Positions 6,976 to 13,773 of a DNA stretch of 13,985 nt are shown piece after piece (the first letter of the stretch is position 1; each line of letters starts with the position of its first letter). The notes beneath the pieces are model-generated. The model had not been told where the DNA came from. It saw only the letters and a list, made by a program, of their open reading frames with translations, and did no database searches. The stretch comes from RGIG3009 sp045595445 (GTDB lineage Bacteria; Bacillota; Clostridia; Oscillospirales; Acutalibacteraceae), in the NCBI GenBank assembly GCA_045595445.1, contig JAZOAK010000074.1, positions 1 through 13,985 of the forward strand. The letters run 5' to 3'. The position numbers were made by a program, and so were the translations under genes.

Positions 6976-7893
6976 TTATAGTAATCCAAATCCTTTTAAA
7001 TAAAGCAGGTTTTGAATGATCCATTGTCCTTTCCACCAATTCTTGCTTATTGCCCATTCAGCGGGATAATTACCGCCCCAAGTCCAGCCAATATTCCAAG
7101 AGCCATCAACAAGTTGCGTTTTCATAATATGCTCACACTCATAATCAGCGATTTCTTTGTTAGCCGGATAATACTCACTCTCTTTTGAGTTAATGAAACA
7201 AGATGGTTGACATACATAACCGCTCCATTTTGAAGTGTCGGTAACGATAAGTTTATTTATAGATTGATGCAATTTCTTCTTCAGTTCTTCAAAAGGAATA
7301 TCGTTTATTGCATTTCCTCTTTCAAAAAGTTCCGCCATTCGCATATAGCACGCACACGTGTGCATATCATTTATCTCCTCAGGCAAAAGTGCGGCAATCG
7401 CTTCGTTGGCAACACGCACGCCTAACTTGAAAATATCGCTTTCTTTATCTGCATATCGAGCAATAAAACCCGCTATTTGAGCAGTTCCGTTGTAATCGGT
7501 ATGGCAAGCACTAACGCTCTCTGTATGCCACCAAGGAGCGTGTGGATAATCGTTGTTGCTTGGTACGGTAATATCCCACGTTTTGCCGTTAAAGCATTCT
7601 CCGCTCGCATACCACTTTAAAAGACCTTTAATAACCGGGTGTTGATTATCTTCAAAATCAATTTCCCGTATCATTTCACTTGCCGTATTCGAGTGTAACG
7701 GTATAGAATTTGGATTCCAACAGTCTGCTTCAACAGCGTGACCAAAACCGCCGTCTTCGTTTTGATAGTAAGACAATACTTGCATAACCGTTTCTTTACT
7801 ACCATTTTCAAAATGATATTGAAAGCGAGCCAAATCCAGTGGTCGTGCATTACGGTACATAAAAGCTCTCGCTTTTTCAAAAACCATGTTCAT
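6976..7893 (-). CDS. Uncharacterised alpha/alpha-toroid (squalene-cyclase-like) protein
   Basis: The 305-residue product has no motif that gives a secure function. It contains QW-like repeats typical of prenyltransferase/squalene-cyclase toroid folds: QNEDGGFGHAVEAD near residues 44-57 and QLVDGSWNIGWTW near residue 265, plus Trp-rich segments (HAPWWHTES, NWWKGQW). The DxDD motif of cationic cyclases is not visible, so a terpene cyclase activity should not be assumed. No signal peptide or membrane segment is apparent. The gene is clearly more AT-rich than its neighbours, which suggests horizontal acquisition. The frame is open to 7989, but TTCCTCT at 7903-7909 (AGAGGAA on the minus strand) lies 9 nt before the ATG at 7893, which is therefore preferred. 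It ends 50 bp before mnmA on the same strand. Confidence 0.75.
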   Translation of the reverse strand: MNMVFEKARAFMYRNARPLDLARFQYHFENGSKETVMQVLSYYQNEDGGFGHAVEADCWNPNSIPLHSNTASEMIREIDFEDNQHPVIKGLLKWYASGECFNGKTWDITVPSNNDYPHAPWWHTESVSACHTDYNGTAQIAGFIARYADKESDIFKLGVRVANEAIAALLPEEINDMHTCACYMRMAELFERGNAINDIPFEELKKKLHQSINKLIVTDTSKWSGYVCQPSCFINSKESEYYPANKEIADYECEHIMKTQLVDGSWNIGWTWGGNYPAEWAISKNWWKGQWIIQNLLYLKGFGLL

Positions 7894-7960
7894 TAGCAAT
7901 AATTCCTCTTTATTATTTCGTTTTACTTGTATGACAAAAGCAATATCTTTTACATTAAGA

Positions 7961-7989
7961 ATCATATCATATCGTCGTTGATGGTGCAA
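7961..7989 (-). promoter_or_regulatory. Candidate promoter of the toroid-protein gene
   Basis: On the minus strand TTGCAC (7984-7989) and TATGAT (7961-7966) are 17 nt apart, giving a leader of about 60 nt before the ATG at 7893. A second pair (TTGTCA at 7932-7937 and TAATAA at 7910-7915) is less likely, because it would start transcription inside the ribosome binding site. Confidence 0.45.
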
Positions 7990-8000
7990 GGGATAATGAA

Positions 8001-8165
8001 ATATGGCTTCGCCATATGAAATAATCCTTGCAGATTATGAAATATTTTTGCCATAGCAAAAATGTGAAATAAAATTCGCCTTTCAACATTTGCGAAGCAA
8101 ATATTTCATACGCGTAACGTATTTCATATTGCGTAGCAATATTTCACTCGCCGTAAGGCGAATTT
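8001..8165. repeat. Array of seven short palindromes joined by GAAAT/ATTTC linkers
   Basis: Seven hairpin-forming palindromes lie in 165 bp. Their arms are 8001-8007/8011-8017, 8021-8026/8033-8038, 8044-8051/8056-8063, 8088-8093/8097-8102, 8108-8112/8118-8122, 8126-8132/8136-8142 and 8148-8152/8157-8161. Stems are 5-8 bp with loops of 3-6 nt and differ in sequence. The linkers read GAAAT in the left half and ATTTC in the right half, so the array changes orientation near 8075-8087. AAATTCGCC (8072-8080) is also exactly complementary to GGCGAATTT (8157-8165), which would enclose three hairpins in a cloverleaf-like fold. It lies between the toroid gene and the tRNA-Thr terminator. I do not recognise a named repeat family with certainty. 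Confidence 0.85.
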
Positions 8166-8170
8166 CATTG

Positions 8171-8210
8171 AAAAAGAAAAGACAAGTCTTCCGACTTGTC
8201 TTTTCTTTTT
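8171..8210 (-). terminator. Terminator of tRNA-Thr
   Basis: An 18-bp perfect inverted repeat (8171-8188 with 8193-8210) has a 4-nt loop. On the minus strand its 3' arm is T-rich (TTTTCTTTTT), and it begins one base beyond the CCA end of the tRNA. The outer A/T part of the stem doubles as the U-tract. Confidence 0.9.
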
Positions 8211-8211
8211 C

Positions 8212-8287
8212 TGGAGCTACCGATCCGATTCGAACGGACGACCTGCTCATTACGAGTGAGCTGCTCTACCTGCTGAGCCACGGTAGC
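8212..8287 (-). tRNA. tRNA-Thr (anticodon CGT)
   Basis: This 76-nt cloverleaf includes an encoded CCA. On the minus strand the acceptor GCTACCG pairs with CGGTAGC, the D-stem is GCTC/GAGC, the anticodon stem GCTCA pairs with TGAGC around the loop CTCGTAA (anticodon CGT, reading ACG codons), and the T-arm is GTCCG-TTCGAAT-CGGAT. The discriminator base is T. It has its own promoter and terminator, so it is an independent single-tRNA unit. Confidence 0.96.
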
Positions 8288-8304
8288 ATATTGACAGCCC
8301 TTGT

Positions 8305-8333
8305 ATTATAGCAAACAACATTCACTCCGTCAA
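8305..8333 (-). promoter_or_regulatory. Promoter of tRNA-Thr
   Basis: On the minus strand TTGACG (8328-8333) and a perfect TATAAT (8305-8310) are spaced by 17 nt. Transcription would begin about 10 nt before the mature tRNA 5' end. Confidence 0.85.
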
Positions 8334-8361
8334 GAGATTTTTCGAAGTTTTCTCTTTTCGC

Positions 8362-8390
8362 TTGTATCCCCCTTTATTTTATGGTATGAT
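8362..8390 (+). promoter_or_regulatory. Promoter of secA-ychF
   Basis: TTGTAT (8362-8367) and TATGAT (8385-8390) are 17 nt apart. A TG dinucleotide one base before the -10 box (8382-8383) makes an extended -10 that offsets the imperfect -35. The leader to the secA ATG is about 27 nt. The promoter diverges from that of tRNA-Thr. Confidence 0.7.
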
Positions 8391-8423
8391 ACCTGTATCT
8401 AATGTCAAACGAGGTGTTCCGTT

Positions 8424-11171
8424 ATGGGATTCTTAAAAACCCTGTTCGGTGATTATAGCAAGCGCGAGCTCAAACGCATTCAACCGATTTGCGATCGCGT
8501 GCTTGCCTTGGAAGAAACGTATCGTGCTATGGATGAGGCAACGCTGAAAAGCCAGACCGCCATATTGCGCGATCGCTTGGCAAGCGGAGAAAGTACCGAC
8601 GACATTCTGCCGGAGGCCTTTGCCGTCTGCCGCGAAGCGTGCGACCGCGTGCTCGGTATGCGTCCGTTCCCCGTTCAGATCATCGGTGGTATCATTCTAC
8701 ATCAAGGTCGTATCGCGGAAATGAAGACCGGTGAAGGTAAAACGTTGGTCGCTACGCTCCCCGCCTACCTGAACGCTCTGACGGGCAAAGGTGTGCACAT
8801 CGTCACGGTCAACGATTATCTCGCGCGCCGCGACAGTGAATGGATGGGTAAAGTGTATCGGTATTTGGGACTCACGGTCGGTCTGATCGTGCACGATCTG
8901 GACAACGATGCCCGCCGCGCAGCCTATGCTGCCGATATCACCTACGGTACCAACAACGAACTCGGTTTCGATTACCTGCGTGATAACATGGTGATTTACA
9001 AAGAACGCAAGGTGCAGCGTGAGCATCATTACGCTATCGTCGACGAAGTGGACTCGATCTTGGTAGATGAAGCGCGTACCCCCCTTATCATCTCCGGTCA
9101 GGGTGATAAATCCACCGATCTGTATAACCAGGCGGATAAATTCGCCCGCACCCTGCGTGTGTTCAAAATCAAAGAGATGGACGCCAAAGCGGAGCAGGAT
9201 ACGGTAGACGGTGATTATATTGTGGATGAAAAAGCCCGCACCGCCACCTTAACACAAAGTGGTGTAAAAAAAGCGGAGCAGTATTTCCACGTTGAGAATC
9301 TCATGGATCCCGACAACGTTACCCTCTTGCACCATATCAATCAAGCCATTAAGGCGCGGGGGGTCATGTCCCGCGATATTGATTACGTGGTGAAAGACGG
9401 TCAGGTCATTATCGTTGATGAATTTACCGGTCGTTTGATGTTCGGCAGACGCTACAACGAGGGCTTGCATCAAGCCATCGAAGCAAAAGAAAACGTAAAG
9501 GTCGAGCGTGAAAGCAAAACGCTTGCCACCATCACATTCCAAAATTATTTCCGGTTATATAACAAGCTGTCCGGCATGACCGGTACGGCAATGACCGAGG
9601 AAACGGAATTTCAACAGATCTACCATCTCGACGTAGTGGAGATTCCCACTAACAAGCCGATGGTACGTAACGATCTTCCCGACGTAGTCTACAAAACTGA
9701 AAACGGCAAATTCAATGCCGTTATCGATCAGATCATTGAGTGCCACAAGAAAGAACAACCGGTGCTGGTCGGTACCATTTCGATCGAAAAATCCGAAAAA
9801 CTCTCGCGTATGCTGAAAAACCGCGGCATCCCGCACGAAGTGCTTAACGCAAAGCACCACGAAAAGGAAGCCGAGATCGTTGCCCAGGCGGGCAAGTCGG
9901 GTGCCGTCACCATTGCCACCAACATGGCGGGACGCGGTACGGATATTCGCTTAGGCGGTAACGCGGAGTTTTTGGCAAAAGCCGAAATGCGCCGTATGGG
10001 TATTCCGGAACAGCTCATCATTGAGTCCACCGCGTTTGGTGAAACCGACGATGCGGAGATCTTGTCTGCTCGGGAAACGTTCCAACAGTTGGAACAAAAA
10101 TACCGCGAGGAGATCCGTCCCGAGGAAGAGGCGGTCAAGGCGGCCGGCGGTTTATACATCATCGGTACCGAGCGCCACGAATCCCGCCGTATTGATAACC
10201 AGTTGCGCGGTCGTGCCGGTCGTCAAGGCGACCCCGGTACCACTCGTTTCTATCTCTCGCTGGAAGACGATCTCATGCGTCTGTTCGGCGGTGAGCGCAT
10301 GAATACCATTATGGAAATGCTCGGTGTCGATGAAACGATGCCGATTGAAAATCGGATGCTGTCCAACGCGATCGAGTCAGCACAAAGCCGCGTGGAGGAA
10401 CGCAACTTCGGTATCCGCCGCAGCGTGTTGCAATATGACGACGTGATGAACCGTCAGCGCGAACTCATCTACGATCAGCGCAACAAGGTACTGGACGGCG
10501 AGGATGTGCGCCATTCCATTATGGGTATGATCCGCGAATCCATTGAGGCAACCGTCAACCGTTACACTGTCAGCGATACCGATCGCGATGAATGGAACCT
10601 CGACGGCTTGCGTGAGTACTATATGGGTTGGCTTGTCGAATCCGATGCCTTGCGCTATACTGCGCAAGAATTGGAAGATTTGGAACGCGCCGATCTAACC
10701 GAAAAACTGATCGATTGCGCCGAAACGGTCTATGAGAACAAGGAAGCCGAATACGGCGAGTCCTTAATGCGCGAATTGGAGCGCGTCGTATTGCTCAAAA
10801 CCGTTGACCGCTATTGGATGGATCATATTGATAACATGGATGAGTTGCGCAAGGGCATCCATCTGCGCGCCTATGGTCAGCACGATCCCGTCGTCTTGTA
10901 CCGCAAAGAGGGCTTTGATATGTTTGACGGCATGATTGCCGCCATCCGCGAGGATACCGCCCGATTGATGCTGACGGCACAGATCCGCCGCGAAGAAGGT
11001 CCCAAACGTGAGGAGGTTGCGAAACCCGTTGCCACCTCCGCCGACGGCACCGACGCACCGCGTACCGTACGCAAAACCCGGTCTGAAAAGGTCGGACGTA
11101 ACGATCCCTGTCCCTGCGGCAGCGGTAAAAAGTATAAAAAATGCTGCGGCGCGGGCAGCGCAGACGAGTAA
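8424..11171 (+). CDS. secA: Preprotein translocase ATPase SecA
   Basis: SecA is the motor ATPase that pushes unfolded preproteins through the SecYEG channel at the cytoplasmic face of the membrane. The 915-residue product begins MGFLKTLFGDYSKREL, as usual. Walker A is MKTGEGKT (residues 100-107) and the DEAD-like Walker B region reads VDEVDSILVDEARTPL. The substrate-crosslinking domain follows, then the second nucleotide-binding fold with GTISIEKSE, NMAGRGTDIRLGG and LRGRAGRQGDPG. The helical scaffold comes next, then a variable basic linker and the zinc-binding tail GRNDPCPCGSGKKYKKCC (from residue 891), which binds SecB or lipid. GAGGTG at 8411-8416 lies 7 nt before the ATG. The gene is complete and followed by ychF after 18 bp. 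Confidence 0.98.
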   Translation: MGFLKTLFGDYSKRELKRIQPICDRVLALEETYRAMDEATLKSQTAILRDRLASGESTDDILPEAFAVCREACDRVLGMRPFPVQIIGGIILHQGRIAEMKTGEGKTLVATLPAYLNALTGKGVHIVTVNDYLARRDSEWMGKVYRYLGLTVGLIVHDLDNDARRAAYAADITYGTNNELGFDYLRDNMVIYKERKVQREHHYAIVDEVDSILVDEARTPLIISGQGDKSTDLYNQADKFARTLRVFKIKEMDAKAEQDTVDGDYIVDEKARTATLTQSGVKKAEQYFHVENLMDPDNVTLLHHINQAIKARGVMSRDIDYVVKDGQVIIVDEFTGRLMFGRRYNEGLHQAIEAKENVKVERESKTLATITFQNYFRLYNKLSGMTGTAMTEETEFQQIYHLDVVEIPTNKPMVRNDLPDVVYKTENGKFNAVIDQIIECHKKEQPVLVGTISIEKSEKLSRMLKNRGIPHEVLNAKHHEKEAEIVAQAGKSGAVTIATNMAGRGTDIRLGGNAEFLAKAEMRRMGIPEQLIIESTAFGETDDAEILSARETFQQLEQKYREEIRPEEEAVKAAGGLYIIGTERHESRRIDNQLRGRAGRQGDPGTTRFYLSLEDDLMRLFGGERMNTIMEMLGVDETMPIENRMLSNAIESAQSRVEERNFGIRRSVLQYDDVMNRQRELIYDQRNKVLDGEDVRHSIMGMIRESIEATVNRYTVSDTDRDEWNLDGLREYYMGWLVESDALRYTAQELEDLERADLTEKLIDCAETVYENKEAEYGESLMRELERVVLLKTVDRYWMDHIDNMDELRKGIHLRAYGQHDPVVLYRKEGFDMFDGMIAAIREDTARLMLTAQIRREEGPKREEVAKPVATSADGTDAPRTVRKTRSEKVGRNDPCPCGSGKKYKKCCGAGSADE

Positions 11172-11189
11172 GAAAGAAGGCTGTTTTTC

Positions 11190-12299
11190 GTGAAATTAGG
11201 AATTGTTGGATTACCGAACGTCGGCAAGTCCACTTTGTTTAATGCGATCACCAATGCGGGCGCACAAAGTGCCAATTTTCCGTTCTGCACCATTGATCCC
11301 AACGTAGGTGTGGTTGCCGTACCGGATAAGCGGTTAGACGCGCTGTGTGAAATGTATACCGAGGGCAGTAAAGTGCCCCCCATCGTACCGGCAGTGATCG
11401 AATTTGTCGACATTGCGGGACTTGTCAAGGGTGCCAGCAAGGGTGAAGGACTTGGTAATAAATTCCTTGCCAACATCCGCGAATGTGACGCCATCGTGCA
11501 CGTGGTACGTTGCTTTGAAAACGATGATATTATCCACGTCGAAGGTAATATCGATCCGCTTCGCGACATTGAAACCATTGATCTGGAGCTTATTTTCTCG
11601 GATATAGAAATGGTGGAGCGTCGTATCGCTCGCGTGACGAAAGACTTAAAGGGCGATAAGAGTCTGCAAAAAGAGCTGGATTTCTTAAAGCGTCTGCAAG
11701 CATTGTTGGAAAGCGGCAAACCCGCTCGCGCGCTAGATTGCAGCGAGGACGAACTCGTTATGATGGGTAATATGGCACTCTTAACCTCAAAGCCCATCAT
11801 TTATGCCGCGAATTTGAGTGAAAGTGATTTTTCCGGCGGCGAATCCAAAAACAACCCGTATTATAAACAAGTCGAAAACCTTGCCGCCGAGCAAGGTGCC
11901 GAGGTCCTCCCCATCTGTGCACAGATGGAGGCGGATATCGTGGATATGGACGACGAAGAAAAGTTGATGTTCCTCTCGGAGCTGGGATTGGAACATTCGG
12001 GCCTTGATCGTCTCATTCAAAAAAGTTATCATCTGCTCGGTCTGATCTCTTTTCTCACGGCGGGTGAAAAGGAAGTCCGTGCCTGGACCATTCGCGACGG
12101 ATGGAAAGCTCCGCAAGCGGCTGGCCGTATCCACACCGATTTTGAACGCGGATTCATCCGCGCACAAGTCATTGCTTTTGACGATCTGATGGCGTGCGGC
12201 TCCCTCGCCAATGCCAGAAGCAAAGGTGCCTTGCGTACCGAAGGAAAAGAGTACGTAATGAAAGACGGCGACGTCGTCGAATTTTTGTTTAACGTATAA
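11190..12299 (+). CDS. ychF: Obg-like ATPase YchF
   Basis: YchF is a universally conserved, ribosome-associated P-loop ATPase of the Obg/TRAFAC class, linked to translation and oxidative-stress responses. The 369-residue product shows the P-loop GLPNVGKS (residues 7-14), G3 as DIAGL (74-78) and NLSE (208-211) in place of the GTPase NKxD motif, which is the change that gives ATP specificity. A helical insertion lies at about 130-180 and a C-terminal TGS region contains HTDFERGFIRA and ends VEFLFNV. The start is GTG at 11190, with AAGAAGG at 11174-11180 nine bases upstream. It lies 18 bp after secA, with no promoter visible between, so the two are probably one transcript. A terminator follows at once. 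Confidence 0.97.
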   Translation: MKLGIVGLPNVGKSTLFNAITNAGAQSANFPFCTIDPNVGVVAVPDKRLDALCEMYTEGSKVPPIVPAVIEFVDIAGLVKGASKGEGLGNKFLANIRECDAIVHVVRCFENDDIIHVEGNIDPLRDIETIDLELIFSDIEMVERRIARVTKDLKGDKSLQKELDFLKRLQALLESGKPARALDCSEDELVMMGNMALLTSKPIIYAANLSESDFSGGESKNNPYYKQVENLAAEQGAEVLPICAQMEADIVDMDDEEKLMFLSELGLEHSGLDRLIQKSYHLLGLISFLTAGEKEVRAWTIRDGWKAPQAAGRIHTDFERGFIRAQVIAFDDLMACGSLANARSKGALRTEGKEYVMKDGDVVEFLFNV

Positions 12300-12302
12300 A
12301 AA

Positions 12303-12330
12303 AAGCGCCTGCTGAAATCAGCAGGCGCTT
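12303..12330. terminator. Bidirectional terminator between ychF and the PTS permease
   Basis: A 12-bp GC-rich stem (12303-12314 with 12319-12330) has loop AAAT. On the minus strand it is followed by a run of seven T (complement of 12298-12304), making it strong for the permease gene. On the plus strand the tail ACTATTTCTTT is weaker but serviceable for ychF. Confidence 0.92.
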
Positions 12331-12339
12331 ACTATTTCT

Positions 12340-13443
12340 TTACAGATCTAATTTGAGGTCGTTTTCCTTAATCCAACCGATTTTGCGAAGCGGTAAACTG
12401 AGAAGCCATGTCAACACCGCCGGCAATACGATCGCGATCAGCACAAGACCGACCCAATCCATCGCCGTTACAGCGGCTTTCGCACCGCTTGCCACGTCGT
12501 TCATCCAGCCGGTGATCACACCGATCGGACCGACCAGACCGCAAGTACCCATACCGGACGACACGGCAGCACCGTTCATTTCGAGCTTAAACAAGCAAGT
12601 GGCGATCGGCCCGGTGATAGCAGATGCGACCGTCGGCGCGATCCAAATACGCGGGTTGCGCACAATATTACCCATCTGCAACATACTGGTGCCAAGGCCC
12701 TGAGCAACTAAACCACCGACCTTGTTTTCACGGTAACTCATCACCGCAAAGCCAACCATCTGCGCACAACAACCGGCAACCGCCGCACCACCGGCGAGAC
12801 CCGTGAGTCCCAGCGCCGCACAAATGGCAGCGCTGCTGATCGGTAACGTGAGTGCCACACCGATGACAACGGAGATGATAATACCCATAAAGAACGGTTG
12901 CAGCTCGGTTGCGAGCATGATAAGCTTACCGACCCAGCTTGCCGCCGTGCCAATCGGCGCCGCAATTAATGCCGCTATACCGATACCGCCGAGCACCGTC
13001 ACGACCGGGGTTACCAAAATGTCGATCTTGGTTTCCTTACTCACGATCTTACCAAGCTCTGCTGCCACAATGGCAACAAAGAACACAGCCAGCGGGCCAC
13101 CCGCTCCGCCGAGCGCGTTGGTGGCAAAGCCAACAGGGATCAGCGAAAACAAAACAAGCGGAGGCGCATTGAGTGCGCGACCGATGGCCACCGCCATACC
13201 GGGCCCTACCATCAGCGAGCATAACCCGCCGATCGTTTTGGGATCACCGCCAACCGTCACAATGGCTTCTTTCAGAAACCCGATGCCGAGTTGCGTGCCC
13301 AGCGTATCCAAAATTGTCCCTACCAATAAGGTGCAGAACAGCCCCTGCGCCATGGCGCTCATCGCGTCAATGAAGTACCGCTTACCGGAAAACACAACGT
13401 CTTTGCGTTTCAAAAAAGCGGCGATTGCTTGTAACCCTTTCAT
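12340..13443 (-). CDS. PTS IIC-like permease (EIIC_2 type)
   Basis: This 367-residue polytopic membrane protein has about eight to nine hydrophobic segments and a short charged C-terminus (WIKENDLKLDL). The glycine- and alanine-rich pattern and segments such as GGDPKTIGGLCSLMVGPGMAVAIG, NALGGAGGPLAVFFVA and SSGMGTCGLVGPIG fit the PTS_EIIC_2 family of Firmicutes permeases, which often occur without linked IIA and IIB genes. No IIA or IIB domain is fused and none is encoded in the window, so phosphotransfer is unproven and the substrate is unknown. The frame extends upstream to 13644 through the tRNA region. The start is placed at the ATG at 13443 because AGGGG lies just upstream of it and the preceding residues are hydrophilic and overlap the promoters. 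Confidence 0.82.
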   Translation of the reverse strand: MKGLQAIAAFLKRKDVVFSGKRYFIDAMSAMAQGLFCTLLVGTILDTLGTQLGIGFLKEAIVTVGGDPKTIGGLCSLMVGPGMAVAIGRALNAPPLVLFSLIPVGFATNALGGAGGPLAVFFVAIVAAELGKIVSKETKIDILVTPVVTVLGGIGIAALIAAPIGTAASWVGKLIMLATELQPFFMGIIISVVIGVALTLPISSAAICAALGLTGLAGGAAVAGCCAQMVGFAVMSYRENKVGGLVAQGLGTSMLQMGNIVRNPRIWIAPTVASAITGPIATCLFKLEMNGAAVSSGMGTCGLVGPIGVITGWMNDVASGAKAAVTAMDWVGLVLIAIVLPAVLTWLLSLPLRKIGWIKENDLKLDL

Positions 13444-13471
13444 TTTCGCATCCCCTTTTGGATTTTTTCCT

Positions 13472-13500
13472 ATTTTATAACAAAATACTGTAATATGCAA
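13472..13500 (-). promoter_or_regulatory. Promoter of the PTS permease
   Basis: On the minus strand TTGCAT (13495-13500) and TAAAAT (13472-13477) are separated by 17 nt, with a leader of roughly 20-25 nt to the start codon. It is back to back with the tRNA-Pro promoter. Confidence 0.6.
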
Positions 13501-13534
13501 CCCTTTATGCATAAAAAACTTGACATCTCTTGAC

Positions 13535-13564
13535 TTGACATCACCTCTTTTTGTATAGTATAAT
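13535..13564 (+). promoter_or_regulatory. Strong promoter upstream of the tRNA-Pro 5' fragment
   Basis: A perfect TTGACA (13535-13540) and a perfect TATAAT (13559-13564) are spaced by 18 nt. Two more -35-like boxes, TTGACA at 13520-13525 and TTGACT at 13530-13535, lie just upstream, and CTTGACATC is repeated exactly at 13519-13527 and 13534-13542. Transcription would start near 13571, a few bases before the partial tRNA copy, so this is evidently the original tRNA-Pro promoter. Confidence 0.85.
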
Positions 13565-13575
13565 ACCTTTCGCAT

Positions 13576-13613
13576 CCGGGTGTGGCGCAGCTGGGAGCGC
13601 GGGTGGTTTGGGA
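13576..13613 (+). pseudogene. 5' half of tRNA-Pro (partial copy)
   Basis: The fragment holds the acceptor 5' strand CCGGGTG, the complete D-arm (GCGC/GCGC), the anticodon stem 5' strand GGTGG and the anticodon loop TTTGGGA. It lacks the anticodon-stem 3' strand, T-arm and acceptor 3' strand, so it cannot be a tRNA alone. It directly follows the only good promoter and would be transcribed ahead of the intact copy. Confidence 0.9.
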
Positions 13614-13771
13614 GCGTGCCTAGCACGAAATGCCGTGATTTCACGAAAGTCCCAAAAAGCCTTTAACGGTGCGGACTTTCCGCACTTTATAAAAACGTAA
13701 AACGGCGTGGAATTTGAGTTTGACCACAGTTTGTCCCACTTCCACGCAAAAACCGAGAAAAATTGAATAAT
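13614..13771. other. Structured 158-nt spacer between the tRNA-Pro half and the intact tRNA-Pro
   Basis: There is no open reading frame of note. The anticodon-loop sequence TTTGGGA (13607-13613) of the partial copy pairs with TCCCAAA (13650-13656), enclosing hairpins 13615-13619/13623-13627 and 13634-13637/13642-13645, a three-way-junction layout. Next come hairpin 13669-13675/13679-13685 and a larger inverted repeat, GCGTGGAA (13705-13712) with TTCCACGC (13740-13747). The loop of the latter holds two adjacent related 11-mers (GTTTGACCACA and GTTTGTCCCAC, 13718-13739). These could be integrase arm sites or RNA structure; the sequence alone does not decide. Confidence 0.6.
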
Positions 13772-13773
13772 AT

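Noticed and set aside
7894..7989. N-terminal extension of the toroid protein to 7989
   Set aside because: AGAGGAA sits 9 nt before the ATG at 7893, and the extension would cover the best promoter candidate.
8001..8165. CRISPR array
   Set aside because: The repeated units are palindromes of different sequence with only 5-nt linkers. There are no constant direct repeats of 25-40 nt and no cas genes.
8090..8311. Plus-strand open frame of 73 codons containing the GATDPIRTDDLL motif
   Set aside because: It is a translation of the tRNA-Thr antisense strand, its terminator and the palindrome array. This peptide motif is a familiar false protein arising from tRNA genes.
12803..13480. Long plus-strand frame of 225 codons opposite the PTS permease
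   Set aside because: It is a shadow of a GC-biased membrane protein gene. Its Pro/Ser/Thr-rich translation is typical of antisense frames, and its 3' end runs into the permease promoter.
13444..13644. N-terminal extension of the PTS permease frame to 13644
   Set aside because: It would run through two promoters and the partial tRNA, its residues look non-coding, and a well-placed ribosome binding site supports the ATG at 13443.
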